Shown: piece after piece, positions 19,394 through 29,161 of the stretch
How the letters are laid out: the number at the start of each line of letters is the position of its first letter
How positions within the stretch are numbered: the stretch's first letter is position 1
NCBI RefSeq assembly: GCF_017875235.1
Contig: NZ_JAGGMI010000016.1
Coordinates: 1 to 64,000 of the forward strand
Length of the DNA stretch: 64,000 bases
Direction: 5' to 3'
Source of the DNA: Asticcacaulis solisilvae
GTDB lineage: Bacteria; Pseudomonadota; Alphaproteobacteria; Caulobacterales; Caulobacteraceae
The notes under the pieces: generated by a model
Told to the model about the DNA's origin: nothing
What the model saw: the letters and a program-made list of their open reading frames with translations, nothing else
The model's database searches: none
Position numbers and translations under genes: made by a program

Positions 19394-20662
19394 TCAGTGC
19401 TCTCCCCCCGTCAGAGACTTCTTGCGATGATGAATGAACAGCCAGGCCAGCGCAAGGATCAGCGCGACCAGCCCGCCATAAAGCTTGTGCGCCAGCTCCG
19501 AATGGCCGGTCCACGGATCGATGACGTATTTGAGCAGGCTGAAGATGTAGTAGCTGACGGCAAAGACCGACAGGCCCTCGACCAGGTGGGACAGCTTCAT
19601 TTGCAGCTTGGCTCGCACATCCATGCTGCGCAAAAGGTCCTGGTTCTGCATTTCCAGCGTGATCGAGATACGCGCCCGCAAGAGGTCGCTGACCCGGCCG
19701 ATGCGCACGGAAATGTCGTCGAGCCGCTTTGATGCCGCCTCGCACGTCCGCATCGCTGGCTGCAGCCGGCGCTCGATGAATTCGGCCATGGTCGAGAAAC
19801 CCTCGACCCGGCTTTCGCGCAAAGAGTCGAGCCGGTCCTCGGCCAGGCGGGCATAGGCTTCGGTTGCGCCCTGGCGGAAGCGCACGGCGTTGACGCGCTG
19901 CTCGACCTCGGCCGACAAGCTCATCAGCCGTTCGAGAATATCAGCCTGCGCGGCCGGCCGATCGGCCATGTCGCGCGTGATCCCGGCCAACCGGGCCTCG
20001 GCGTCCTTCAGCCAGGCCATCAGTTCACGCGCCACCGGAAAGCCCAGCAGGGCCAGCTTGCGGTAATGACCGATCTCGATCAGGCTTTGCAACAGGCGCG
20101 ACAACTCGTCGTTGCGCAAGCCCTTGTCGTGGATATAGATGCGCCCTGCCCCGCCTTCGTGGCCGCGGAAATCGCTCCAGATCCGCGCCTTGCCATCGAA
20201 GACTTCACAGCAGACGGCGCCGGTCAGGTCGATGGCTTCGGCCAGGGCGTCGGGCGCCGGCGCATGTGGCAGGACCGAGATTTCGACGCTGCGGAAGACG
20301 GTGCCTGGCGCACGCTTAAGCCAGTCGAAATCGGCGCTGCGGATGGTGCAGAAGCCCAGGCCCTTATGTGCTTCGGTTTCGGCGTCGAGCGCGGTCGTAA
20401 AGCTTAGCCAGGTTGAAAATTCGCCATGGCGCTCCCAGATCCGCCCGCCTTTGGGGGTAAGCACCGCCAGCCGGCCATGCGCTGAGGCACCGCCTTCGGC
20501 ATCGAGACTGTCGATCCAGGCGGTTTCGGCGTCGCGATCATTATCGTCGACCAGATAGACCCAGGAACGCACCACCACCGGGCCTGAGAAGATCGGCAAG
20601 GCGCGTTCGTGCATCAGTTCCGTCAGCGCCAGGCGCAGCGGATGGTCGGGCGGGCGTGTCAT
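19394..20662 (-). CDS. DUF3422 family protein
   Basis: The 422-aa protein matches DUF3422: an N-terminal soluble domain (HPLRLALTELMHERALPIF, WERHGEFSTWLSFT), a central coiled-coil region rich in Arg/Glu (residues about 220-330), and two C-terminal transmembrane helices (LSVFAVSYYIFSLLKYVI and LYGGLVALILALAWLFIHH). It is probably an inner-membrane protein with a large cytoplasmic part. The function of the family is unknown. Confidence 0.9.
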   Translation of the reverse strand: MTRPPDHPLRLALTELMHERALPIFSGPVVVRSWVYLVDDNDRDAETAWIDSLDAEGGASAHGRLAVLTPKGGRIWERHGEFSTWLSFTTALDAETEAHKGLGFCTIRSADFDWLKRAPGTVFRSVEISVLPHAPAPDALAEAIDLTGAVCCEVFDGKARIWSDFRGHEGGAGRIYIHDKGLRNDELSRLLQSLIEIGHYRKLALLGFPVARELMAWLKDAEARLAGITRDMADRPAAQADILERLMSLSAEVEQRVNAVRFRQGATEAYARLAEDRLDSLRESRVEGFSTMAEFIERRLQPAMRTCEAASKRLDDISVRIGRVSDLLRARISITLEMQNQDLLRSMDVRAKLQMKLSHLVEGLSVFAVSYYIFSLLKYVIDPWTGHSELAHKLYGGLVALILALAWLFIHHRKKSLTGGEH

Positions 20663-20762
20663 GGTCTCTGGAACCCAATGTGGCTTTTTTTGCCACCGTA
20701 ACAGAGGTCGCTTCCCTTAGGGCATCACGTTGCGCATCAAAGCGTTACCAATTCCCCAGGCC

Positions 20763-22028
20763 TTACCAGTTCCACAGCGTGCCATCCTCCAGACGCGCCA
20801 CCGGCAACTGCTTCGGGCTATAGGGATATTTCGCCGCCAGGGCCTCGTCGATATCGACGCCATGGCCCGGTGTTTCGCCGCACAGCAGGAAGCCGTCGTC
20901 GAAGCGGTAATCGTGCGGGAAGACGGCGTCGGTTTCCGGTGTATGGCGCATATATTCCTGGATGCCGAAATTGGGCACCCAGGTGTCGAAATGCAGGGCC
21001 GTGCCCATGGTCACGGGCGACAGGTCGGTGGCACCGTGGCTGCCGGTGCGGACCTGCCAGACCGAGGCGAAGTCGGCGATGCGGCGCAGGTGCGTCAGGC
21101 CGCCGGCCGAAACGATGGTCGTGCGGATATAGTCGATCAACTGGTTCTGGATCAGGTCCTTGCAGTCCCACAGCGTATTGAATATCTCGCCGACAGCCAA
21201 AGGCGTCGTCGTGTGCTGGCGAATCAGGCGGAAAGCCTCCTGGTTTTCGGCCGGCGTCGAATCCTCCATCCAGAACAAGCTGTAGGGCTCAAGGCGCTTG
21301 CCGAGCTGCGCGGCTTCCAGCGGCGTCAGGCGATGGTGGACGTCGTGCAGCAGGTGATGGTCAAAGCCATAGGTGTCGCGCAGTTTATCGAACAGCTGAG
21401 GGACATAGTTGAGGTACTTGCGCGTATCCCAGACGGTTTCCAGCGGCAGTTCGCCTTCGGCCGGCTCGTAGAACTTCTTGTCCTTGGAAATGCCGTAGGC
21501 CTTGTCGAGACCGGGAATACCGGTCTGGGCGCGGATGGCCTTATAGCCTTCCGAGATATAGCGCCCGACCTCATCGACCGTATGGGCGATGTCGGAGCCG
21601 TTGGCGTGGCCGTAGACCATGACACGATCGCGCGACCGGCCGCCCAGAAGGTCGTAGAGCGGCATGCCGGCCATCTTGGCCTTGATATCCCACAGCGCCA
21701 CGTCGACCGCCGCGATGGCGCGCATGGTCACCGGACCACGGCGCCAATAGGCTCCGCGGTAGAGGTACTGCCAGATATCTTCGATGCGGCGCGGATCACG
21801 GCCGATCAAAAGCGGGATGATGTGCTCTTCGAGGTAGGCGACCACGGCCTTTTCCCGGCCGTTCATCGTGCCGTCGCCAATGCCGTAGACGCCCTGGTCG
21901 GTTTCGATCTTCAGCGTAACGAAGTTGCGCCCCGGGCAGGTGACGATGACGCGCGCGCCGGTGATTTTCATCGAACCCGTGCCGCGGTCAAGATCAGGTT
22001 GCGAAGGGGGATTTACGGGGTAGTTCAT
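20763..22028 (-). CDS. manD: D-mannonate dehydratase, ManD type (enolase superfamily)
   Basis: The enzyme converts D-mannonate to 2-keto-3-deoxygluconate in glucuronate breakdown (421 aa, cytoplasmic). ManD features include [34 protein letters not shown], the metal-site strands ending [15 protein letters not shown] and LAVGEIFN, and the C-terminal [18 protein letters not shown]. The start codon overlaps the GH115 stop (ATGA), which couples release of glucuronate to its catabolism. Mannonate-specific and broader gluconate-dehydrating ManD subgroups exist; context favours a uronate role. Confidence 0.92.
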   Translation of the reverse strand: MNYPVNPPSQPDLDRGTGSMKITGARVIVTCPGRNFVTLKIETDQGVYGIGDGTMNGREKAVVAYLEEHIIPLLIGRDPRRIEDIWQYLYRGAYWRRGPVTMRAIAAVDVALWDIKAKMAGMPLYDLLGGRSRDRVMVYGHANGSDIAHTVDEVGRYISEGYKAIRAQTGIPGLDKAYGISKDKKFYEPAEGELPLETVWDTRKYLNYVPQLFDKLRDTYGFDHHLLHDVHHRLTPLEAAQLGKRLEPYSLFWMEDSTPAENQEAFRLIRQHTTTPLAVGEIFNTLWDCKDLIQNQLIDYIRTTIVSAGGLTHLRRIADFASVWQVRTGSHGATDLSPVTMGTALHFDTWVPNFGIQEYMRHTPETDAVFPHDYRFDDGFLLCGETPGHGVDIDEALAAKYPYSPKQLPVARLEDGTLWNW

Positions 22029-24610
22029 TTGGCAACAGCGCTTTCCGGCGGACCTAGGTATGTGGGCTTGAGGCCGCCGGTATCCAGGACGAGGCGCTGG
22101 AGCACGACATTGCCGTCAATGCGGTAGAATTTGAGGATGTGTGGGCCAGCCTTCAGGCCTTTGAATGGCACCTTGATGACATGGATGTTGTCAGAGACCG
22201 CCGCGTTCCAGTCGGGCTTGTCCGGGATCAGGTTGAAGCTGAGGGTCTGCGGCGCCTGGTCGTCGATGGCCACGGCGAACTGGAGTCCGCCCTTGCCGGC
22301 CGTATCGAGCGTCGGCGTCAGATAGACGTGCAGGGTCGCATCGGCGTCCTTCGACGTCTGGATGTCGTATTCCAGCCGAACCTTGTCCTTGACCGGGTCG
22401 CTGGGCGGCGCGGCCTGCGGCAGGGTCAGGACTGCGCCCAGGGTGCGGCCGAGATTGGGGATGGTCGTCCACTTGGCCTTGCCGTCGAACTTGCGGGCAT
22501 AATGCAGGGCCTCGATGGCAACAAAGCCATTCTGTTCGACATAGTGCCCGGTCTTGCCAACCACGGGCAGGTGTGCGGGCAATGACACATTGATGCTGGC
22601 CGGCGGCTTTGCATCCGCCGCAACCTCTTTCAGCTCAGGCATCACGTCGGTGTCCGGCTGCTGCCAGTAGGTATAGCCGATGTGCGTCTGCGACATCATG
22701 TGGTTCCACTTGCCGCCGTTCAGCGTGTGGTACTGTTCGGCGATCTGGCCGTCACGGGCAAAGGCCCAGCGCGCCGCCGTGGCCTCATCATTGGCCGCCG
22801 AATCGTTCCTGCCGGCCAGCCTGCGGTTGCGTGCCACGCGGTCATAAAGCTCATAGAGATTGGCATTGGCCTCGATCGGATGCTGGACCAGTTGGAACCA
22901 GGCGTCCTGGGCATCGTCCGGCAGTTTGGCGCCGATCTCATTGGCGCCCTGTTTCAGGTTGGCGTAGCTACGTGTCATCCGGCTGAAGTCCGGATCGTTC
23001 AGGAACAGATCGGGATTGAGCAATTCCGGCTTGCGGCGCGCGGCATACTGGCTGGAACGCGTCAGCAACTGGCCGATTCCCCATGCCTGCTCAGCACCAA
23101 ACTGCTGCTTCGCCCAATTTTGCGGATAGGCCTTGAGCGCGTCAGGTGTCATGGCGTCCGGGTTCCAGGCCATGTCCATGAAGAAGCTCAATGGAAATTC
23201 CATCGGCTTGATATCGCCGACATTGACGATCCACAGGCGGTCGGCGCCGGCTTCGCGCGCCAGGGCCATCTGCTGCCAGGTCTTTTCGATCTGGTTGGTG
23301 TTCAGCCACTTGTAGTTCCGCGGCCCGCCGACATAGTCGAAGTGGTAGTAGACGCCGTAGCCACCTTTGCGCGGCGGGGCCTTCGGGTCGGGCAGACGGC
23401 GGATCTGGCCCCAGTTGTCATCGGCAAACAGCAACGTCACATCGTCCGGCACGCGCATGCCGTGGTCGTAGTAGTCCTGGACTTCCTTGTAGAGCGCCCA
23501 GACCTGCGGCGTCTGGTCGGCCGGCCTGCCGGTGACATCCTCGATGATCTTACGCTGGTCGGCGACGATCTGCTCCAGAAGCGCGGTCGCCGTGCCCTCG
23601 CTCATCGGCTCGTCGCCATCGCCGCGCATGCCAAGCGTTATAATGTTCTCGTGCGCCTTGCCGCGCTCAATACCGCCACGCCAGAAGGTACGCAGGTTCT
23701 CAGAGTTGGTGCGATAGTCCCACTTGCCGCCGGTGACGCCGCCTTCCTTGTGACGGTGCCATTCATCGTGCGCCCGCGTCATCGGCTCGTGGTGCGAGGT
23801 GCCGAGGATCACGCCATATTCGCTTGCGACATTCAGGCTTTCCGGATCGTCATCGGCGATCGCCTTGCCCCACATGGCCGGCCACAGGTAATTGCCCTTC
23901 AGGCGCAGGTTCAGCTCGAAGACCTTGGCATAGAGTTTCGAATTGATGCCGCCGAACTTTTCACGCGCCCAGTTGCCGAAGGCCGGCTCCTCGTCATTGA
24001 TGAAGAAGCCGCGATATTTGACCACAGGCTTGTCCGACCGCGCACCCGCCGTTATCGAGACTTCCGCCTGGCGCTTCACCGGCACATCGGCCCACCAATA
24101 CCAGGGCGACACGCCCATCTTGGCCGACACGTCGTAGACGCCAAAGACCACGCCGCGCGGGTCTGAGCCGGCGATGACCAGCGCGCGGTCGATGCCCTCG
24201 GCAGGGCTTTTGACGACGCTCTGGCTGTAAGCCTCCCACTGGCTGGTCAGGCTACCAGCTTTGACGAGTCGATCGATCAGGGCGGATTTGCCCGCCTCAC
24301 CGACGATCACCACGTCGCCGCTTAAGCCCTCAAGCGTGTTTACAACCTTGGCCGGCTGGCCCGATACGCGCTCGAGGTCGGCGGCAAAATCGGCGGCGAC
24401 GCGCAGGACTGGCGCTGCCGCATCGGCATCGACATAGACGGTGGCGGGCTTGCCGGCCGTCACCAGCCGGAATGCCCCCGGCACGGCTTCGGGGCAGACG
24501 GTGACGATCCCTGTGCAAGCCGCAAACGCTGTTCCCGCCGCGCCCGCAAAGGTCACAACAGCGGCAACAGCCAGGCCACGCAGCATCAGAAACAGGGATC
24601 GCGACATCAT
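22025..24610 (-). CDS. GH115 xylan alpha-glucuronidase, exported
   Basis: The 861-aa enzyme removes (4-O-methyl-)D-glucuronate side chains from glucuronoxylan, acting on internal residues of the polymer. A Sec signal peptide covers the first 30 residues. Family landmarks are [71 protein letters not shown] and [16 protein letters not shown]. The C-terminal third is the beta-rich domain found in full-length members. It lies in a four-gene minus-strand unit downstream of GH3 and an SGNH esterase. Confidence 0.95.
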   Translation of the reverse strand: MMSRSLFLMLRGLAVAAVVTFAGAAGTAFAACTGIVTVCPEAVPGAFRLVTAGKPATVYVDADAAAPVLRVAADFAADLERVSGQPAKVVNTLEGLSGDVVIVGEAGKSALIDRLVKAGSLTSQWEAYSQSVVKSPAEGIDRALVIAGSDPRGVVFGVYDVSAKMGVSPWYWWADVPVKRQAEVSITAGARSDKPVVKYRGFFINDEEPAFGNWAREKFGGINSKLYAKVFELNLRLKGNYLWPAMWGKAIADDDPESLNVASEYGVILGTSHHEPMTRAHDEWHRHKEGGVTGGKWDYRTNSENLRTFWRGGIERGKAHENIITLGMRGDGDEPMSEGTATALLEQIVADQRKIIEDVTGRPADQTPQVWALYKEVQDYYDHGMRVPDDVTLLFADDNWGQIRRLPDPKAPPRKGGYGVYYHFDYVGGPRNYKWLNTNQIEKTWQQMALAREAGADRLWIVNVGDIKPMEFPLSFFMDMAWNPDAMTPDALKAYPQNWAKQQFGAEQAWGIGQLLTRSSQYAARRKPELLNPDLFLNDPDFSRMTRSYANLKQGANEIGAKLPDDAQDAWFQLVQHPIEANANLYELYDRVARNRRLAGRNDSAANDEATAARWAFARDGQIAEQYHTLNGGKWNHMMSQTHIGYTYWQQPDTDVMPELKEVAADAKPPASINVSLPAHLPVVGKTGHYVEQNGFVAIEALHYARKFDGKAKWTTIPNLGRTLGAVLTLPQAAPPSDPVKDKVRLEYDIQTSKDADATLHVYLTPTLDTAGKGGLQFAVAIDDQAPQTLSFNLIPDKPDWNAAVSDNIHVIKVPFKGLKAGPHILKFYRIDGNVVLQRLVLDTGGLKPTYLGPPESAVAK

Positions 24611-24618
24611 CTCGTCTT

Positions 24619-25443
24619 TCAGGTTTTGAGCGCCGCTTCGATCGCAGCCAAAGCAATCGGCGACATCACGGCATAACCGGCAGCGTTCGGATGGACGTTG
24701 TCATTGCCAAGTTGCGGTTTCAGGGCGCCGTCCGGCATGGCCAGCACCGGCCAATAGTCGGCATAGACAAAGCCGTGGGCCTGGCAGTGCTTGTGAATCC
24801 AGGTATTCAGCGCCTTGATTTCCGCGACGCGGTTGCCGCGCTGCGGCTTCCAGGCAAAGCTGGTCGCCGGCGGCACAGAGCCCATGACGACGCGGATGCC
24901 GTTCGCTTTGGCAATGCTCCCCATGGCCGCCAGATTGCGCGTCGTCTGATCGAAGTCATACGGATCGCGATTTTCGGCGATGTCGTTGGTGCCGGCCAGG
25001 ATATGGACCACGCGCGGTTTCAGATCGACGACCTCAGGCCCGAACCGCACCACCATCTGCGCCGAGACTTGGCCGCTGATCCCACGCCCGACAAAGCCAT
25101 TGCCGTCGAAGAAGGCCTTCGCCTGCCCTGGCCAGTTGTCGGTGATGGAATCGCCCATGAACACGGCCCGACGTGCGGATGGAGGCAAGGCCTTTACCCG
25201 CGCGTTGTCCTGGCGGTAGCGGAGCAGGTTGGGCCAGTCCTCGCCGATCGGTTCGAAGCCCAGCGATTTGTCGCTGGCGCGACGCAAGGCCGCCTTGATG
25301 GTCTCGATGCCGACGTCTTCGCCCTTGATGGCCGGAAGCGGCGGCACCGGCGGCAGGTTTTGCGCTACCGCTCCTTTTGCCGCCATCAGTCCTGCCGCGC
25401 CTGCCACAACGCCTGCAAGCAGGCCCCGCCGTTTCGTATCCAT
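24619..25443 (-). CDS. SGNH/GDSL-type esterase, exported (probable hemicellulose acetylesterase)
   Basis: The 274-aa hydrolase shows all SGNH blocks: FMGDSITDNWP (Ser), GRGISGQVS (Gly), HILAGTNDIA (Asn) and GNDNVHPNAAGY (Asp-His). It resembles PAF-acetylhydrolase-like esterases. The N-terminus MDTKRRGLLAGVVAGAAGLM is a signal with KRR, possibly twin-arginine. Its place between GH3 and GH115 suggests it removes acetyl groups from xylan; this is inference. Spacing is 8 bp to GH115 and 13 bp from GH3. Confidence 0.88.
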   Translation of the reverse strand: MDTKRRGLLAGVVAGAAGLMAAKGAVAQNLPPVPPLPAIKGEDVGIETIKAALRRASDKSLGFEPIGEDWPNLLRYRQDNARVKALPPSARRAVFMGDSITDNWPGQAKAFFDGNGFVGRGISGQVSAQMVVRFGPEVVDLKPRVVHILAGTNDIAENRDPYDFDQTTRNLAAMGSIAKANGIRVVMGSVPPATSFAWKPQRGNRVAEIKALNTWIHKHCQAHGFVYADYWPVLAMPDGALKPQLGNDNVHPNAAGYAVMSPIALAAIEAALKT

Positions 25444-25456
25444 AATACCCCTCCGG

Positions 25457-27871
25457 TCAGGCGACCGTCAGGGTCGCCGTCTTCAGGTCCACGCTATTCG
25501 GTCCGACCGAGATGGTAAAGGTGCCCGGCTCGACGACGCGCTGCATGTCCGTATTGTAGAACTGCAGCTCGGCCGGCGTGATGGTGAAGGACACGGTCTG
25601 CTTTTGACCGGGGTCCAGCGTGATGCGCTTGAACCCCTTCAGTTCCTTGACCGGGCGAGTGACCGAAGACACGTCGTCGCGGATATAGAGCTGCACGACT
25701 TCGTCGCCCTTGACCTTACCCGTATTGGTGACTTCGACCGAGACATTGACGGTGCCGTTCGGGGCGATGGTCGCCGCCGAAAGAACGGGCGCGGAGATAT
25801 CAAAGGTCGTGTAGCTGAGGCCGTAGCCGAACGGATAGAGCGGCTTGGTTTCACCGGCCAGGTAACCGCGGCGCGCCGTCGGCTTGTGGTTATAATAGAC
25901 CGGCAACTGGCCGACGCTGCGCGCGACGGTGACCGGCAGCTTGCCGCCGGGATTGGCGCGTCCGAACAGAATATCGGCAACGGCCCAGCCGGTTTCCTGG
26001 CCGAGATACCAGCCTTCGACCAGGGCGTCGGCGCGCTGATCCAGCAGGTTGACCGACAGCGGCCGGCCATTCAGCAGGAAGACGACGGTCGGCTTCTTGA
26101 GGTCAAAGATCGCCTTGGCCAGGTCGTTCTGCTGACCCATCAGGTCCAGAGAGTCCCGGTCGCCCAGGTGGTTGTCGGCCCAAGCTTCGCGCGAGGTCAT
26201 TTCGTTGTCGCCCAGCACCATGATGATGGTATCGGCCGACTTCGCCGCTTCGACGGCTTCGCTGATGAGTTTGCGATTGACCTCTTCCGGCGTGAAATTG
26301 ACCTGGTCCTGCCCCCAGATGCGCTGTTCGGTGATGCGCACGGCTTCGGAATAGGCAACGGAGAAGCCCTGCTTCTTGCCCTCGGCCTCGACGCCTTCGA
26401 GGATGGAAACCACCTTGCGCGGAATATCCGAATACCCGCCGATCGGCGTGTCCTTGGCATGCGTCCCAAGCACCAGGACCTTGCCGACCTTCTTGCCGTC
26501 GAGCGGCAAGAGACCGTTGTTCTTGAGCAGGACGACCGACTTCTGCGCGGCTTCACGGGCGAGCGCAACGGCGTCCGGTGTGGCGGTCAGGCCCGCCGCC
26601 TTCTTGGCGTCGACATAAGGCGCTTCGAACAGGCCGCCCTGCACCTTGAGGGTCAGGATGCGGTGGACGACGGCGTCGATCTCGGCCTCGCTGACGCGGC
26701 CGGCCTTCACAAGGTCGACCAGCTTCGGGTAGCCGGCGCCATCCGGGGTCTCGATGTCGACACCGGCCTTGATAGCGCGGTAGCCGGCTTCGGTGACGTC
26801 CGCGACCAGCTTGTGGCGCGTGATCATTTCGTTGATGGCGAAATAGTCGGACACCGTCACGCCCTTGAAGCCCCACTCACCACGCAGGATGGTGGTCAAA
26901 AGCCACTTGTTGGCGTGCGACGGAACGCCGTCGATTTCGTTATAGGACGGCATGACCGCCCCGATCTTGGTTTCCTTGACGATCTTTTCGAACGGCGGGA
27001 AGAAGTCTTCGCGCAGCACGCGCTCGGAGACCTGCGCCGGGCCGATATTGGTGCCGTTCTGCGGCTCGCCGTGACCGGTCATGTGCTTGAGCGTCGCGAA
27101 CACCTTGTCCTTGGCCAGTGGCAGGCTGTCGCCCTGGAAGCCCAGCACGGCCGCCTTGCCCATCACGCCGCAGACGTGCGGATCTTCGCCATAGGTTTCT
27201 TCGATACGGCCCCAGCGCGGATCGCGGGCGACGTCGACAACCGGCGCCAGGGCCAGGTTAGTGCCGCGTGCGCGCATTTCCTTGGCGCAGACGCTGAAGA
27301 TGCGCTGGGCCATGTCGGGGTCGAACGACGATGCCAGGGCAATCGCCTGCGGGAACGAGGTCGATTCGCGCGCGACATAGCCGTGCAGGCTCTCTTCGTG
27401 CATGAACATCGGGATGCCGAGGCGGGTCTTTTCGACCGCCCACTTCTGCGCGGCATTGACGTAGACGGCGGTTTCTTCCGGGCCACGGTTGGCCACGGCG
27501 CCGTTGTCGCCGGCACCGGTCGCCACGTTGACGCCGACGCGGTCGGACGGCCGCGCGATCATGCCCAGGCCGTTCGGGAAGGCCGTCGAGGCCTTGGCCG
27601 GATCGAAGTCACCCTTGGCGTTCTGGATATCGCCCTTCTTCTGCCAGATGCACAGCATCTGCGCGACCTTCTCCTCCAGCGTCATGCGCTTCAGCAGGTC
27701 ATCAACGCGGGCCTCGACCGAAGCTGAGGCATCCTTGTAAAGCGGCGCGTCGCCCTTGGCCGCCTTCTTCTTCGATGCGGCGCCCGCGGCCGTAGCGGCG
27801 CTGACGGCCAGTGCGAAGGCGCTGACGCCTGCAGCAAAGGCGCGGCGCGACGGGTTGAAGGAATCGGTCAT
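25457..27871 (-). CDS. GH3 beta-glycosidase (probable beta-xylosidase), exported
   Basis: The 804-aa exo-acting enzyme trims xylo- or gluco-oligosaccharides. The leader MTDSFNPSRRAFAAGVSAFA is twin-arginine type. Three domains follow: the GH3 N-terminal barrel (MTGHGEPQNGTNIGPAQVSE; nucleophile Asp in GVTVSDYFAINEM near residue 340), the alpha/beta sandwich (SVVLLKNNGLLPLD, NEMTSREAWADNHLGDRDSL) and a C-terminal fibronectin-III-like domain. It is the first gene of the GH3-esterase-GH115-manD unit. AGGGGAG precedes the ATG. Confidence 0.93.
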   Translation of the reverse strand: MTDSFNPSRRAFAAGVSAFALAVSAATAAGAASKKKAAKGDAPLYKDASASVEARVDDLLKRMTLEEKVAQMLCIWQKKGDIQNAKGDFDPAKASTAFPNGLGMIARPSDRVGVNVATGAGDNGAVANRGPEETAVYVNAAQKWAVEKTRLGIPMFMHEESLHGYVARESTSFPQAIALASSFDPDMAQRIFSVCAKEMRARGTNLALAPVVDVARDPRWGRIEETYGEDPHVCGVMGKAAVLGFQGDSLPLAKDKVFATLKHMTGHGEPQNGTNIGPAQVSERVLREDFFPPFEKIVKETKIGAVMPSYNEIDGVPSHANKWLLTTILRGEWGFKGVTVSDYFAINEMITRHKLVADVTEAGYRAIKAGVDIETPDGAGYPKLVDLVKAGRVSEAEIDAVVHRILTLKVQGGLFEAPYVDAKKAAGLTATPDAVALAREAAQKSVVLLKNNGLLPLDGKKVGKVLVLGTHAKDTPIGGYSDIPRKVVSILEGVEAEGKKQGFSVAYSEAVRITEQRIWGQDQVNFTPEEVNRKLISEAVEAAKSADTIIMVLGDNEMTSREAWADNHLGDRDSLDLMGQQNDLAKAIFDLKKPTVVFLLNGRPLSVNLLDQRADALVEGWYLGQETGWAVADILFGRANPGGKLPVTVARSVGQLPVYYNHKPTARRGYLAGETKPLYPFGYGLSYTTFDISAPVLSAATIAPNGTVNVSVEVTNTGKVKGDEVVQLYIRDDVSSVTRPVKELKGFKRITLDPGQKQTVSFTITPAELQFYNTDMQRVVEPGTFTISVGPNSVDLKTATLTVA

Positions 27872-28000
27872 GATATCTCCCCTGATTGGTTATTTTCGGT
27901 GATCCTCGCACGGGATCTTGCCGGGATGTAAAACAGATTTGCGTGATATTGGTCTGACGTCTGTGCCCGGTGTGTTGACGTCAAGCCGCGATGATGCAAG

Positions 28001-28014
28001 TGTTAGCGGTAACA
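28001..28014. promoter_or_regulatory. LacI/XylR-like operator in the GH3/GH10 divergent region
   Basis: TGTTAGCGGTAACA is a 14-bp near-palindrome with TGTTA/TAACA half-sites, 27 bp upstream of the GH10 start and 130 bp upstream of GH3. It closely resembles the box TGTTAGCGCTATCC at 33744 and the xylose-responsive XylR box known from Caulobacter (from memory). A perfect TTGACGTCAA palindrome lies at 27975-27984. Confidence 0.6.
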
Positions 28015-28040
28015 GAAAAAAACGCAACAGGGAAATGACA

Positions 28041-29159
28041 ATGCGCCACACCTCTCCCACCTTCAATCGCCGCACTGCCTTGGGTCTTCTTGGCGCAGCC
28101 GCCGTCGCCGCGCCTGCGATTGGTCAGGCACGGGCCACCGAGGGCTCACTGGGCGCCTTGGCCCGCGCCAAGGGTATTCGATTCGGCACCGCTGTCGGTT
28201 TCGGCGCGCTGAACGATCCGAAAATTCAGGAACTGATCGCACGGGAATGCGATATCATGGTCCCTGAAAACGAACTGAAGATGTACGTCACCCACAATAA
28301 CAATGCGACCGACTACAACTTCGCGCCGGCGGATCGCATCCACGACTTCGCCAAGGCCAACAACATCGCCATGCGTGGCCACACCATCTTCTGGGCGCGC
28401 GACGAATATACGCCGCAGTGGCTGAAGGCGTACGATTTCGGCGCCAAGCCCAAGGTCGCCGCCGAAAAGATGCTGCGCGAATACGTGGCCAAGATCGCCG
28501 ACCACTATGGCGACCAACTGGTGTCCTGGGACGTCGTCAACGAGACCATCGATCCGGCGACGGGCGAAGTCCGGAGCAATGTCTTCTCGCGCATCTTAGG
28601 CATGGATGCCCTGCGCATTTCCTTTGAAGTCGCGCGCGAACGCCTGCCCAAGACACAACTGGTCTACAATGACTACATGGGCTGGGAAAAGGGCGGCGAA
28701 AAGCACCGCCAGGGCGTGCTGACCCTGATGCGCTGGTTCCGCGAAAACAAGATCGAGGTCGATGCGCTGGGCGTTCAGGGCCATATCGGCACCGACCACG
28801 ACCTGACCCTGGGCCAGGCGGCGGAATGGCGCGCCTTCCTGGATGGCGTCACCAGCCTCGGGTATGACCTGCTGGTCACCGAATTTGACGTCAATGACCG
28901 CTACCTGCCGGCCGATATCGCCACACGCGACTCCATGGCGGCCAAGGTCGCACGCGAATATCTCGATACGACTTTGAGCTACAAGCAGGTCAAGGATTTC
29001 CTGATCTGGACCATCACGGACAAATATTCCTGGCTGCAGGGCTTCTCACCGCGCACCGACAAGCTGCCGCTGCGGCCTACGCCGTTCGATGCCGACGGCA
29101 ATCCCAAGCCCATCTATGACGCCATCGCGGCAGCCTTCAAAGCCGCGCCCGCGAGGTAA
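28041..29159 (+). CDS. GH10 endo-beta-1,4-xylanase, exported
   Basis: The 372-aa enzyme cleaves the xylan backbone internally. The leader NRRTALGLLGAAAVAAPAIG is twin-arginine type. The GH10 barrel carries FGTAVGFGALNDPKIQELIA, the HTIFWARDEYTPQWL loop, acid/base Glu in SWDVVNETID (about residue 168) and nucleophile Glu in LLVTEFDVND (about residue 281). No carbohydrate-binding module is attached. The ATG at 28041 was chosen over 28035 because AGGG is 8 nt upstream. GH43 follows 2 bp after the stop. Confidence 0.95.
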   Translation: MRHTSPTFNRRTALGLLGAAAVAAPAIGQARATEGSLGALARAKGIRFGTAVGFGALNDPKIQELIARECDIMVPENELKMYVTHNNNATDYNFAPADRIHDFAKANNIAMRGHTIFWARDEYTPQWLKAYDFGAKPKVAAEKMLREYVAKIADHYGDQLVSWDVVNETIDPATGEVRSNVFSRILGMDALRISFEVARERLPKTQLVYNDYMGWEKGGEKHRQGVLTLMRWFRENKIEVDALGVQGHIGTDHDLTLGQAAEWRAFLDGVTSLGYDLLVTEFDVNDRYLPADIATRDSMAAKVAREYLDTTLSYKQVKDFLIWTITDKYSWLQGFSPRTDKLPLRPTPFDADGNPKPIYDAIAAAFKAAPAR

Positions 29160-29161
29160 TC

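Noticed and set aside
25229-27727. Long plus-strand frame opposite the GH3 gene
   Set aside because: The GH3 protein on the other strand is complete with signal peptide and catalytic motif; the antisense product is Asp/Val/Gly-rich without motifs.
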